Shown piece after piece: positions 1 through 10,749 of a stretch of DNA of 64,000 nucleotides. Source of the stretch: Ianthella basta. Lineage: Eukaryota; Porifera; Demospongiae; Verongiida; Ianthellidae. The notes below the pieces were generated by a model. The model ran no database searches. It was not told the origin of the DNA and was given only the letters and a program-made list of their open reading frames with translations. The stretch lies in contig OZ025874.1 in NCBI GenBank assembly GCA_964019415.1, positions 4,925,196 through 4,989,195 of the forward strand. Direction: 5' to 3'. The translations under genes were made by a program, and so were the position numbers. Position 1 is the first letter of the stretch. Every line of letters begins with the position of its first letter.

Positions 1-275
1 CTCTGTTATATACATCCGATGGAGAGTTGTCTGAAGAAGATCTTTCCGAGTACTCGTCGCTCGTTAGACCCTATCAAGACAAACCATTGGCCGGGGAAGA
101 TACCACGGAAAACGATGACGAACTCGACGCAGATGGGCTCTCTCCGGGAATCCTGCAGGACAGATACGAAAGAGCCGAGACATCACAGTGTCATTATTAC
201 ATGTGGGAGAGGCTGCCACCGTGTCTTACCTGCTTTGTGTGTCTTCATTCTCCTCTCTGGTCGCGATCCGTATAA
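1..275 (+). CDS. Partial acidic ORF, open to the left edge (possible P2X7-like protein)
   Basis: An ORF in the frame of position 3 is open from the left edge to a stop near 275 and has no ATG in the window, so it would be an internal or 3' exon. It encodes an acidic, serine-rich stretch with a PYQDKPLA segment followed by an Asp/Glu-rich run, an RYER motif and then several cysteines. That layout loosely recalls the N-terminal region of the P2X7-like domain proteins common in invertebrate genomes (a PYxFEP-type motif, then a Cys cluster), but the cysteine spacing does not fit well and the frame may be lost near 200. It ends just before the opposite-strand THAP ORF. Function unknown; the family suggestion is weak. 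Confidence 0.3.
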   Translation, partial: LLYTSDGELSEEDLSEYSSLVRPYQDKPLAGEDTTENDDELDADGLSPGILQDRYERAETSQCHYYMWERLPPCLTCFVCLHSPLWSRSV

Positions 276-619
276 GATAGCTGGTCTTCTGTCGGTGGAG
301 CTACTGTGTCGACGTTTGGCACGGATCCCTGCTTTAGAAGGGTACGAGGCGTTTTATCGGCTGCTTCATCTCCTAAAGATAGCTTGTGCTGGAAGCAAGT
401 TGGCTCGAAATGTGCGGAACAGAGAGCAGAGTGTTCCGATGGTTCGAAGTTGGCCCTATGACGCCGAACGAATTGAGTCCACAGTCTCCGTAAACGGACA
501 TCTTCTGGGAAGCGGCGCATTGAAGTGCCAGGGGTATAGCTGGTGTTCTTGCAGCTAACTTTATTCGGCCCACTGGCTATGCAGTACCTTCCACCGTGCT
601 TGACAACGTTTTCAGCCAT
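245..619 (-). CDS. THAP-type zinc-finger protein (N-terminal domain, truncated)
   Basis: Taking the ATG at 619 gives about 124 residues. The order matches a C2CH THAP DNA-binding domain: early cysteines (GRYC, then VSCKN), the MRRFPED segment, a central tryptophan (LWTQF), the LCSAHF C-x2-H pair, and a terminal VPNV that stands in for the AVPTIF box. The start was chosen because THAP domains sit at the extreme N terminus and the upstream extension looks unrelated. The ORF stops at a TGA five codons before a very good splice donor (CAG/GTAAGA, exon end 230), and a plausible acceptor follows near 155, so either this is a domain-only protein or the stop is a disabling mutation in a longer gene. 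THAP proteins are DNA-binding factors, often derived from P-element or Kolobok transposases. Confidence 0.65.
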   Translation of the reverse strand: MAENVVKHGGRYCIASGPNKVSCKNTSYTPGTSMRRFPEDVRLRRLWTQFVRRHRANFEPSEHSALCSAHFEPTCFQHKLSLGDEAADKTPRTLLKQGSVPNVDTVAPPTEDQLSYTDRDQRGE

Positions 620-736
620 ATCTTGGCAATGTAAAAAGTTTTCATTTGCAAACCCAATGACGTTTTCTGACGTCACAATTATTGCGCAAGAATGGTCACC
701 AGTTTTTGGTGCTGGGTAGCAAGCGTAAATCATCAA

Positions 737-1944
737 AAATGGTATGAAGGAGCCATTTTTGTCAACACAAAGGATAGGCAGTTTGTCTTAGGAAGGTTTG
801 TACTACTTAAAATGAAATAAAAAATTTCGCTTCAGAGGCACTTTAATAGATGAGACAAATACTTATTAATAACGTGAAACTGGTATTTCCAACCCTTCTC
901 GACTACATTCTGTACTCCACATTCGATTGGGAAGCTGTTCAAGTTGACCTACTTGTCTCCAGCACCGGAGGCACCTTCTTAACTAGTTCTCCAGGCAGTT
1001 TTTCATGGTAGAAGTGTATTGAGCAATTGTCGCTCAAATCAACTGTTCCAGAAGCTGAAGCTAAGCCATTTCAATCTAAAACACCTAAAACAACTGTAGT
1101 CTGTTGACAGAAGTGCCTAAAGTGATGCTCCGTGCTCAGCGGGCGAAGAAAAGCCAATCGATCTGGCGTAAGATTACACCAATGTTGTGCCTCACTGATT
1201 TTGAGAAGAAAGTTCTTATGGCCACATTGTCGGCCATAATAGAGCTTCTTTTGACTCTGGATCCTTCGTTTCGGTGCTGCTGAATGTGTAAGGCATTTAA
1301 TCACCACCTGCCCATGGACCAAACTGCAGCCATCTTGGCAAGAATGACACTTTGAAGTCGAAGTGTGACAATCAATCAATTAGCCATTAGGGTACGAGTG
1401 TAGCAAGTCGCGGATGTCACGCAAGTGTACTGAATGATTCAAAGCCGGCTATAAAGGCCAAGCACAAGGACTTAAATAGACTGCCAAAATGGCCAGTTAG
1501 ACAAGCTAAAACCAGTTACAAATGACAGCAGATGAAGCTACACATCAAGTTGTCACAAACACAAGTTACACAGGGAATTCAAGTTACACTTGACAGCACA
1601 TAAGGTTGGATATATATGTCCACTACATGAGTAAAGATTGAAATTGCTTGTTATAAGTGTAGTGCCAGGGTTTCAAGCACCAAGGTAGTCTTCTGGTGGT
1701 CTCTCTGAAGCAGCGAAGTAGGATACACATTTGTCTTTACATTCAATTTCTTAAGCATTCATTGCTATAGCAGTGTGTGGGACAATGGTGTTGCTGAGCT
1801 ATCTAGTCTGAAGCGCTGTGAATGCTTCAAATGTGGTTGCCCTCCCTTGAGGTAAACAACCGTGCGCAGAAATGCATGGTAGGCCACCTAGAAAAGTGCA
1901 ATCGCACTTTAGTTATCATAAGCTCATAACTTTTGAATGAATAT
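737..1944. other. No gene recognised
   Basis: Mixed-frame sequence. One 102-codon minus ORF (1071-1379) has scattered Cys and His residues and a WCNLTPDRL segment, but no family I can name and no convincing splice context. No repeat or TIR is evident. Confidence 0.4.
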
Positions 1945-2590
1945 GGCGGATTGGTGGTTTTGAGTGCAATCCGCCAATATTTCTTCCGCCAAAATTTGTG
2001 CAATCATATAGTTTTCCTGTTTAACAAGGCTGGATGCGCCATGCCTATAGATTAATCATCAGCATGAAATTCACAACTGACAGCAGCGCGAGGACATTAC
2101 GTCCCCAAACAGCTTTGAACACTGGAGGTGGAAGAAGAGCGTGAGGAAGCCGAATTAAGGCAATCCAAAAATCGTTGTATATGCGGTTGCTGTGAAGACT
2201 GACGTTGAGATCATTGTCGGTAACTTACTTCGGCAGATTTCAGCAGCCTGTTCTCTGTTTCTGCGCTGGAGCGGTACAATTGTGTGTGAGGTCACAAGCT
2301 GCAGGCGAGCATCCGTAGATCTATCAAAAGGAAGCTTGAAAGTCCTTTGTACGTTGCAGCATTCATGGGAAAAGCTAAGGATTGAAACAAAAACAGTCCA
2401 AATACGGTCAAACAATAGCGCGTGTACTCCTCAGAGACGCTTCAGTAACCTAGCTCTGTTCGTCCGGATTAATTGATTAGCCATTTTGCTATGAGTATCA
2501 TTATGGCAACATTGTGCCAAACCGCCAAAGTAAATTCTGCCAAATACAGAAATTTCAGCAATCCGCCAAAATTTCCGGCCATACAGTGAC
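1945..2590. repeat. Candidate inverted-repeat DNA element
   Basis: The motif GGCGGATTG and its complement CAATCCGCC recur at both ends: a short inverted pair lies at about 1946-1977, and CAATCCGCC / GCCGCCAAA-type copies return at 2518-2575. This suggests a small DNA transposon with terminal inverted repeats about 0.6 kb apart. The overlapping ORFs at 2155-2476, on both strands, look like nothing I know. No target duplication could be fixed. Confidence 0.3.
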
Positions 2591-3729
2591 TACATCGTTT
2601 CATTACAATTTCGGCCATGTATTGGTCTTAGTGTACTTCTATGACTTCCAACTATTCCACTACTGAATTTCAGCAAAAAATGGTTTTTCCTGTGCGTGGG
2701 TGTAATGGGGGGAAGCAATAAAAGCCGAAAAGCCAGAATTGGTAACAAACAAAACAAAACGAAACAAAACTAAACAAAAAAAGCAAACCCTTTTCTGGTA
2801 TTGCGAATGGAGTGTGAGTGCTGGTATAGCTCATAGCATAAGGATCTGTGTGCACGTGCAGGTTGAGCTGAACTAAAGCAGTGATATATAATTTTGAACA
2901 GGAGCAATGTATGCACATTTGGTAAATGAAACACATGTGGCTGGGTAGCTAAGAATGTCTTCGCTAAGTGCTCTTATGTCTCTTCATCTTCCTCCGACAA
3001 TTTGGAGTTGAAACAGCTGCAAAGGAGAGTTCAGGAACTGCTTTTGTCGTTCTGCTGTGCGTCTTCACCTCATACTTAGAAGGTCTACAGCAGTAAGGCT
3101 GCCATGAATGTGCGTATGTAAGTAGCTAGCTAGTTACACTGGTCAACCCAGCTAAATTGCATGCATGCAGTGCAAATTGGCTAGCTACCAATAGCAATAG
3201 TAGCCATTACCTACATACTGTTCAGCAAATATACTTGATTTGTACACGATTTTGTGACATTCCTGTCCATTGCTGTGCAAAGGGGAAATGCCACCTCAGT
3301 GATGGGAACAATGGGGGGTCACCACCTCCCCTTTTGATCTCTTTTCTTGACTAGACTTTCTTTTTTCTTTTCAAATGACTGCATGTTTTTTTTATTTATT
3401 ATCCTATACTATTCTTATTAATTTAGTTTGCTCATAATATTATTCTTTCATTATGTGAAATTCAGATGGGTTTTGTGACAGGTACAGCCAAATAGATAAT
3501 AGGTAATAGATTTGTGTAGCTCTTCTTGCTCTGGTGATAAAAGTGATGAAGGGAATTGCAGAGTTAGCTATAGTATAGTATTACCACCAGTGAGGCCTAA
3601 GCTAAGGCAGGATGCTTCACCTAAAACGTAGTGAGTTAAGAGGCCTTACTGAGATATAAGTAAGTCATTCCAGATGTTAAGTATGATGACTTTCATGACC
3701 ACCCTGCTGCAAAACATCTGCCAGTATTG
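2591..3729. other. No gene recognised
   Basis: A-rich stretch near 2750 (repeated AAACAAAAC) and T-rich stretch near 3360-3450. I see no coding exon, TIR or tandem repeat. Confidence 0.4.
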
Positions 3730-3879
3730 ATAGGTCAGTTCATTGCAGTAAGCCACTGCAACGGCCAGGCCGGGCTAGGTAGAACAAGGGCTAATCATCA
3801 GATTTTACACCTACCAGCCTTCTACACTGTAGTGTCTCAGGAGGCTGGTAGGCGTAAAATCTGGTGATTAGCCTTTGTT
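3730..3879. mobile_element. 150-bp foldback insertion with 15-bp target duplication
   Basis: The 15-mer CATCTGCCAGTATTG occurs at 3715-3729 and again at 3880-3894. Between the copies lies 150 bp that ends in a hairpin: arm 3782-3822, a 17-nt loop, and arm 3840-3880, about 41 bp with few mismatches. A perfect 15-bp duplication points to insertion by target-primed reverse transcription or a staggered cut, rather than to a classic cut-and-paste element. The first 52 bp are outside the hairpin. Compare the hairpin insertions at 14276 and 28949. Confidence 0.6.
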
Positions 3880-4138
3880 CATCTGCCAGTATTGTCTCAA
3901 ACTTTGCAGGGACTTAATGCAAATCAGCAATTTAATTCAATGATTGGTACTGTACCAACTGATCGCATTTGTCAAAGGGACCAACCACTGTTGCATACAA
4001 TAGTGACTTTGTAGTTCACTTCTCTTGTGTACTGTGCATTGATGAGCACTGTACAGATGATAATAGAGCCTTGAGAATAGTAGTGCACATGCTTTCTGAT
4101 GTCATCTAATACCCTTTCACATGGACCAACATATGCGG

Positions 4139-4280
4139 TGTGAACCTGAATTCAGGACCACTATATGCGGCATGAGCCTGGATTCAGGACCACTATATGC
4201 AGCGTGAACCTGGATTCAGGACCACTATATGCGGGGTGAACCTGGATTCAGGACCACTATATGTGGAGTGAACCTGGATT
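4139..4280 (+). repeat. Four-copy ~31-bp tandem array
   Basis: About four units of 31-32 bp built on GAACCTGGATTCAGGACC followed by ACTATATGCGG, each differing by a few bases. It lies outside the Myb-like ORF at the left edge of the Harbinger element, where it may be part of the subterminal region. Confidence 0.75.
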
Positions 4281-4343
4281 GAACCTGGGTTAAAACTTTC
4301 ACATAAGACCCACATAAGCAGGGTGAACCTGGGTTAGGGAAGA

Positions 4344-4377
4344 GGGGTGAACCCTGCTCAGCAGTAGGGTTCACCCC
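4344..4377. repeat. Perfect 12-bp stem hairpin
   Basis: GGGGTGAACCCT at 4344-4355 and its exact complement at 4366-4377 flank a 10-nt loop. It contains the GTGAACC motif of the neighbouring tandem array. Confidence 0.8.
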
Positions 4378-4439
4378 ACTTCAAACGAGGGTAAAAGCAA
4401 GTTAAGATGGCTGACCATGGACGCGTGTGGAGTGACAGT

Positions 4440-5995
4440 TAAATAACAGCCCTGCTGGCAATTTGGGGGGAGGATGCTATACAGTCACAACTACTTGAAG
4501 CAGTAAGGAATGTTGTGCCTTTCAGGGAGATTGCTGAGCAGTTGCGAAGGCAAGGTTACAACGTGACTTCAAGCAGTGTTGAGAATAGATAAAAGGTTTG
4601 AAGAAGTATAAGGCAGTCGTTGACAGTCTCAGGCGCAGTGGAGTTGGTGCAGAATCAGATGATGACCTCAGCGAACTTGATATTAGGATCAATTTCAAGT
4701 AGTCCGCTGATATTCATGGGGTGTCGAGTCGAAGAGCACTACTTAACCCTCAATTGTTGATAGATATGTCTGATTTTACTGGTCAGTGTTTGGAGACTTC
4801 GACACCAACAGCTGATGACTCAGCAGGGGCGGCGGCAGAGGAGGGGCAGGGGGGGCTTGAGCCCCCCCACTTTTCACAGTGGGGGGGCTGAGCCCCCCTT
4901 CTCTGAAGCTCAGCCCTCCATAAATTTTGTAGTGAGATTAACACTATTCAGTTAAATCAGTGGTTGAGGAGTAAATTCAGCAAATCATGAGAAAGTTTAC
5001 CAGTTTTAAAGTACACTGACTGAAATCACTGGGTAGTACTTCCTACATCTGCCTCCGCCATTTAAAACACCATTTTGCCTGCCATTTTTGAACACATGGT
5101 GTTTGCAAAATGGCGAAACAACAAGCAACATTGGTTACTATTTGGTCAAAAGACAACTCAGTGAAGAGAAGAAGACAGGATAGTGCCACTGTAGAGTGTG
5201 CAGGCGTAGTTGAGGACGCTGCAGAAGATTTTCCAACCGAGGCAACTGAAATTCAGGCAGAATGTGACCCTAGGGCCCTGTGTGTTCAGGACAATGTTGT
5301 AGTAATGAGGAGATTGTTTTTCAGCCTAAAGATAAACCCACACTGATGACACTGGCTGCTAAGAAAAGAAATTTTCAACCGCAGTGGTACAAACAGTATC
5401 CCTGGCTGAGTGTTTGTACAAAAAATTGCAGAGTATATGTACCTTCCAAGATAGAGCCCCCCACTTTTTGGGAGCTGCCGCCGCCCCTGCTCAGGACAAT
5501 CCTCTTTGGCTGACCAATCAGTGGCATTGACACCAACCAGACTGCAGACGTTGATGACCAATTGGGGCCAAGGACACCTGCTACTGACAGTGTTGATCAG
5601 CCTGAGAGTGCCTCTGCTGCAACTGATGAGCAAGCCTCCATTAGCCAAATGGGCCAAGACCACCTGCTACTGACAGTGTTGATCAGCAGAGTGATCCCTA
5701 CACCAGCAATTGATGAGCAACACTCCACTACCCAAATATGGCAAAGGACACCTGCTACTGACACTTCCACAGCTGCAGCTGAGCAAACTTTGAGCTCCAC
5801 TACCCAACCTCGTGCCAAAAAGTGTAAAGCTAACAAAGTTAGAAAACACGGACAAGTCCAACAAAGCCATGATGGACACTTTTCATCAGGCACAGGACAA
5901 AAGCAGGCAAGAAGTGATAGAATTGGAGAGGCAGAGAATAGTGTGGAATAGACAGCAAGCACAGCAAGCACATGAGAAGGAGGAGTGCTAGATGA
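4440..5995 (+). pseudogene. Harbinger Myb/trihelix-like DNA-binding ORF, split by a hAT insertion
   Basis: Before the insertion the frame reads a helical stretch (EAVRNVVPFREIAEQL, then an SSVENR and KGLKKYKAVV run) typical of the Myb/SANT-like trihelix protein that PIF/Harbinger elements encode beside their transposase. It has an in-frame stop after the ENR. After the hAT insertion (4824-5489) the ORF continues as a long low-complexity Thr/Ser/Gln region (5562-5951) and ends with a charged ERQR... QQAHEKEE tail, also usual for this family. In intact elements this protein binds the transposon ends and helps the transposase enter the nucleus; here it is dead. Confidence 0.6.
4824..5489 (+). 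mobile_element. Nested hAT-type element, 666 bp, with 5-bp target duplication
   Basis: Terminal inverted repeats begin CAGGGGCGGCGGCAG at 4824 and end in the complement at 5489; CAGGGGCGG-type ends are typical of hAT transposons. CTCAG at 4819-4823 and at 5490-5494 is the likely target duplication (5 bp, shorter than the 8 bp of most hATs but known in some lineages). Inside, two frames (5110-5346 and 5280-5513) give the start of a hAT-type protein: an N-terminal QATLVTIW segment and, after a frameshift, the KRNFQPQWYKQYPWL motif that begins a TTF-type zinc finger. The catalytic core is missing, so the copy is non-autonomous. Confidence 0.7.
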
Positions 5996-6119
5996 CATTC
6001 ACATGAGACATGTTTTCTATGTTTTCGTCACAGCCAATGCCACAGCCATACTACCTGATGTTTGAGCCCATACTGCCACCTAGAGCTACAGCCCCATGCA
6101 CTTCACAAAGGTTGTGTAG

Positions 6120-7135
6120 AACACAACATGCAATGACAAGAGTTGGAACACTCTAGATGTCACCAACATTTCTTCTAATCAGGGACCTCCACCGTCCTTT
6201 TAACCTTCCAAAAGCATTCTCAGATACCACATGTGCACAACTTAAACAATAGTTGAAGTTTCTTCGCTTTCTGGTTATGCTAGTATAGAAGAATAGTTTC
6301 AGCAGCCATGGTTGGAGAAGGTAAGCAGGGTCTCCCACCATCATTAGAGGGACAGTAGTGTTGTCTAGTTAGGGAGGAGGTTAAAACTCTCACACTTGTT
6401 GTACAGTCTTAAGTTGGCCAGCACCCATACATCATGGACACTGCCTGGCCAGCCCACACAGATGTCCAAAAACTTGCATTCATGGTCCACCAACGCCTGC
6501 AGTAAGATAGAATGGTAGCCTTTCCAGTTGAAACAGTCCAGAGGATTTTCTTTGGAAGCAATGACCGGAATGTGGCTACCATCAATGGCGCTGAATCACT
6601 GAGGAAGGCCCCACATTGACAGAAAGCCATTCACAATCGACTGAAGACCTTGTCCTGCTGGAATCTTAATGTATTGGGTAGCAAGGAGCTCCACAATAGC
6701 ACTGCAAACATCGCACGTACACACATACGTACTGTCGGCAGTCTAACTTCAAACAAGTGACTGATTGTTCGACATTCAACAATTGCCCTGGCCTCCACAG
6801 GCATATGGCAACTCTTTGCTCAGGGGCGATGGTCATCTCACAGTGTGACACCTTCCAGATAAGGTTGCAACTCTTGACACAGAAAACGAAAGGTGGCTTT
6901 ATTCAGGTGAAAGTTTTGCTTCCACTCTTTGTCACTCCAATGTCCAGCAATGTCATCCTTGAATTTACGGTTCCTAGGCTTGACCCAAATGTGTTTTGCC
7001 TGGAGGCATGCAACAGAAGTGCAACAGCACAAGAAAAGGTAAAAAATGCCCGCTGTTCCCCCTGTGCTGCGATGAAATGAAGAAATCGTGATTTTCGTGC
7101 TCTTTCCCTGGACAGCAGTGAGCAACAACATGCCT
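6120..7135 (-). pseudogene. PIF/Harbinger transposase (DDE_Tnp_4) pseudogene
   Basis: Read on the minus strand from 7131 down, fragments in shifting frames follow the Harbinger transposase order: an N-terminal helical region (RNRKFKDDIAGHWSDKEW near 7010-6960, QELQPYLEG at 6850), an IAPEQRVAICLWR helix-turn-helix segment (6830-6780), the first acidic box (GAIDGSHIPVIASKENP in an adjacent frame near 6590-6540), the second box (a PGSVHD motif near 6450-6430), then GDPAYLLQPWL (6340-6305) and VVSENAFGRLKGRW (about 6230-6190) with the final glutamate. At least three frameshifts make it inactive. In a live element it would cut and join transposon ends. Confidence 0.75.
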
Positions 7136-7734
7136 CCCGTCTTCTACGCAGCCACAGCAAAGTGACAAGAACGAAAACACCAAACAGCCAGACTCTGAAC
7201 ACCATCTTGAACACTTTCACAATGTGTGTACTCAAGTTGTGACGTAATGACTGCAACACCATGTGAACAGAAACAGGGGTAGCTAAGCAGGGGTTTGGTA
7301 GCAATTGACCGCACTTAGGAATGTGCACTATCAGTGCAACGTGAACTGTACAAGAGCCCATTTTTCAGACTTGACCCTATTAAGGTTCAGATACCAGTTC
7401 AGATAAGAGCAGACTTCTACTCATGTACAGACTGTATATAGTCCAAACATTTCATAACTTGCCCTGAGAGGGGAAATTCAACAACTAAATTGGTACCTGA
7501 GGGGAGCCAAATGGTTGCTATTTTGGTTCTGGGGGCCAAATTCAGCATGACAGGGGACAAACATGTGGAAATTTAAAGAGGTATTGCAGTAGACAGCAAT
7601 AGTAGTGTCAAAGGCGTCTTCTTACATGATAGGTTGAACAACGGATGTTTCCCTACAAATGTGTATCAAAGTAAGTGGGAAAGCACTTACGCACAGCTTG
7701 GGTTCTACTGTGATTCAGTGTGCTACACCAGATT

Positions 7735-7840
7735 GAATCTTCAAATGGGAATTGATGAGCATATTCACGTGGCACAAATAATCAACAACAGAACATTTTG
7801 GCCCAGAAGGCCTTCTTCAGTTGTTACACTGAAAAACTAC
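7735..7840 (-). repeat. Degraded arm of the 28949-type hairpin element, with hammerhead-like core
   Basis: This segment shares TGGGAATTGATGAGCA and GTGGCACAA with both arms of the hairpin insertion at 28949-29142. On the minus strand it holds CTGAAGA (7820-7814), a GGCC/GGCC stem with a short loop, then AAAA in place of GAAA near 7796, so the putative ribozyme core is mutated. Only one arm is present. Confidence 0.5.
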
Positions 7841-7887
7841 AGAGAAAAGTGGCTTTGATTGAATGTTGCTCTGGGTTGAACTTGGCT

Positions 7888-8045
7888 TGTCTGACTCACT
7901 GACTGCAACAGCTTGCAGCCCATTGTGTGGCTGCTAATATAGCTTTTTATAGTGTATTGCACAGTACACAGAAAGACACACAGCTCTGGTGTGTGTAATT
8001 TTGACCAAATACACCTTACATAGGCACACAAACACATAAAATCCA
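7888..8045 (+). repeat. Dispersed repeat, copy 1 (second copy 41847-42000)
   Basis: CTCACTGACTGCAAC, GCCCATT, ATATAGCTTTTTATAGTGTA-type blocks and a following CACAC...CTCTG...TGTGT block are shared in the same order with 41847-42000. No coding content or terminal structure was seen. Confidence 0.5.
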
Positions 8046-8454
8046 AGCCTTCCAAAGATAGGTAGATTTTGCAGACATGAGCTTGCTTTGTGCTAGTGTG
8101 ATATGTTGCAATACAGTATTTTTCAGTCCATTACAGCTGTTCACACACACATCCACATGAATGAGAGCTGAGTAACGCAAATGTTAATGGGTTGATTAGT
8201 CTCAAAATGGCTGAGCTAAGTGGGAAACAACTTAGCACGTTTCCTTCCCAAACTGCAAACCACAGGAACATCTGATGTGTGAGGCTACCCTGTACATTAA
8301 CTTGACATAGTATTGCTTCGCGGGTTTTTAACTCTATGCAGGATTTTATTCCAATACCTATTGTGTAGAGAACAGCAAAAAACTGTATCATCACTACACA
8401 GGAAGTGCTACTGCACTCTCTGATGCAACTTGGATCTGTCAAAGAATTAGTCCA

Positions 8455-10134
8455 CTAGTTACTCTCATGACATAGCAGAAAAAGAAGAATAAGAAGATGA
8501 CAACCTAAAACAGGCATTTTGAAGCACATCGATTTGCTGGTGAAAATTGTTTGCTCTCTTTCTAATTTAAAGTCAGTATAGAGGAAAATCACATCTACCA
8601 TGGAATGTGCATTGCCATATTTCAACTCTGCAGGAATTCCTTTCTTACCAGTGTAAAGGAAAAGCAACTGAATGACCCTACATACTGTACGTAGTAATAT
8701 CCGTCCACACAACACTCCTTGCTTACCTGAACACTCAACCAAAGGAACTTGGTTAGACATCTCCACCTTTGCAGTAAATACAGCAGGGCGTACACTAGCA
8801 TCCACGACCATGTTGGAGCTCCAATACTGTCCATCACTTGTCTGAGGGTCACATGTCTTGTTAGAACCACTACATTTAGAGCTATTATGGTTCTGACACA
8901 TGGACAGGAGGCTGGAATTATCAAATGAGCTTGGAAATCCAGATGAGCCCACATCTGATGGCAGAGCTGTGCATTCACTAATGTCTGAAGCCTGCAGCAA
9001 TGAAATGCTAATGCTTACAACAGCAGTGATGTTGGTGTGAACACTGTGCATGGCAGATTGTCAGCTGTGTATATGTTTTACCTCTACTATGGCTGTGTCC
9101 ACGGAACTGCTGATATCTGAGCCATTACTTTCTTTTGCAGTGTGGCAACAGGGTGGTGAGTGGATTGAGGCAACAGGTACTGAAGTAGCTAGTGGAGAAG
9201 AGCTATTTTTTTCTGGTACTTTATCTAGTACGAGGCACTTTGCATTGGATATCAGACTTTCCTGCACATCCTTGTCTTCTGCTACAATGGGAGGGTTTGC
9301 ACTCAGAGCCCCCCAAATTGTTCCCAATGTCTCTTTTGGAATCGATACAGAGAGACCGTCTGACGCAGTGGATGTGGCATCAAGGCTAGAGAACCAAGGA
9401 TCCTGTTCTGCTGCAACTGAACAAGTTACAGCTGGCTGCAATGCACTGTTCTGTGTATTGCTGCTCAAGCAAACTTCTGTGAATTCCTTTTCTGCAGTGG
9501 AGAATGAGACAGCATGATGTGCATTTTGAATCGGCCCACATTGAATAAATGATGGAAATGTATTCTCTTCAATCCTGCCCTGCGGTGATGATCCTGCTAC
9601 AATTATTGCTGTTTCCACTACTCCACTGACGGTAGGCAAACCCTCCTCTTCTGTTTCAGAGCAGTGCTCTTCCCCTGTGAGAAGTGGCATGCATAATGGA
9701 AGCTCACTTGTACAACAACCTCTATGTGAGTCTCCCACCCCATTGCAAGCATAATCAAATCCGGAAGTAATGGAGGAGCGCAAAGAGTGGGAATGATTAG
9801 AAGCAGTGTCTTCAAGTTCAACAATTCTCCGCTTCTTTGAAGGTGGCTTGCTTCTCAGTTTATGATTGCCTGAATGTAAGTCTCCACTAGATGCACAGGC
9901 CAATGGCTTGAGATTTGCAAAAGTGGTATTGGTATTGTCAAACGCACTGTACGCAGGAAAAACCTGCTGGGCAACAGATGAAGCCTCCGATACTTCTGCG
10001 CCCTTTTCCACATTCATCTCTATTGGCAAAGAGCTACCAACATTTGTAGCTGTACCTGTTGTTACGGAAAGCCTGGGAATTTTCACCCACAAGGGCTTGG
10101 GTGGTCGTCCACGCCTACCTTTAAATACAGACAT
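8455..10134 (-). CDS. Unrecognised AT-hook protein, at least two exons
   Basis: The first exon runs from an ATG at 10134 and is open for about 350 codons, the longest frame in this part of the window. It begins with an AT-hook (GRRGRPPKP, residues 6-14), followed by basic KPPSKKRR and then a long Ser/Thr/Glu-rich, low-structure region. A donor (GAG/GTAAAACA, exon end 9080) joins in frame to an acceptor near 8990 (TGCTGCAG/GCTTCAGAC), and that second exon ends at another strong donor (TGTTCAG/GTAAGCAAG) near 8727, so the gene continues downstream; a possible third exon starts near 8628. AT-hooks bind the minor groove of AT-rich DNA, so a nuclear role is likely. The ATG could instead lie just before a splice acceptor (AAAG at 10120), making this an internal exon. 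Confidence 0.55.
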
Positions 10135-10351
10135 TATATTGCCAGAGTGCCTTGTGTAACTTTGTCTGAAGTGACAATGAGGTGTAGATGAAGGCTCCTC
10201 CTGCAGGCAGAGGGAAGTAGACCCAAGTACTGTAGTGACATGACTTAGTCACATGGGATTCAGCATGATACAATACACAGATACCACTGAAGGATGACAA
10301 ATCAGGTAATTTACAATATACTCAGATACAGTGGTATGCAACTCTTACCTT

Positions 10352-10747
10352 TATGGTTGATAGCTGGTGAACAATTTCACCAGTGACATTGCTAGAACTA
10401 CAAGACGTGTGATTATCAACAGGAAAGGTTTGCACTTCATGGTTGCTTGAAGATGTTTCGTCCACATACAACACTGGATCCTCCTCTATCAAAGTATTGG
10501 CAGCTTCACCATCAGGTTCACTCATATTTGCCATAGCACTCAATTTCTTCACCTGGCGATCAATGTGAGACATTTCAGAATTCTTGTAAATGTTCAGAAA
10601 TCGCTGAGACACCCTTCGTAAGCGCCTTGACCTCTCTTTGTTCCTGTCCTGTGATTCATGCTCCAGTGACTCACAAAAGGTCGATACCTTAGAGTTCAGT
10701 TGGGTGGGCACTTGTTGATCCATCCACCCACTGTTAGTATCCAGCAC
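10352..10747 (-). CDS. Probable exon of a nuclear/coiled-coil protein upstream of the AT-hook exon
   Basis: Open for about 132 codons up to a strong donor (ATAAAG/GTAAGAG, exon end about 10352). The middle is very basic (KERSRRLRRVSQRFLNIYKN) and the rest is acidic and Ser-rich, like the AT-hook exon 200 bp downstream, so both may belong to one gene. The splice phases do not match for a direct join (phase 0 donor, phase 1 acceptor), so either a small exon lies between or they are separate genes. An acceptor (ATATGCAG) near 10775 suggests it is internal. No family recognised. Confidence 0.45.
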
Positions 10748-10749
10748 CG

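Larger units (their letters stand above)
4100..7300. mobile_element. Decayed PIF/Harbinger DNA transposon (two convergent ORFs)
   Basis: The plus strand carries the Myb/trihelix-like second ORF of Harbinger elements (about 4440-5990) and the minus strand the DDE transposase (about 7130-6120), so the two converge near 6000. Both are broken by stops and frameshifts. Precise termini and the usual 3-bp target duplication were not found. A subterminal tandem array (4139-4280) and a perfect 12-bp hairpin (4344-4377) lie at the left end. Confidence 0.7.

Noticed and set aside
4139..4280. CRISPR-like array
   Set aside because: Units are contiguous with no unique spacers, in a eukaryotic transposon.
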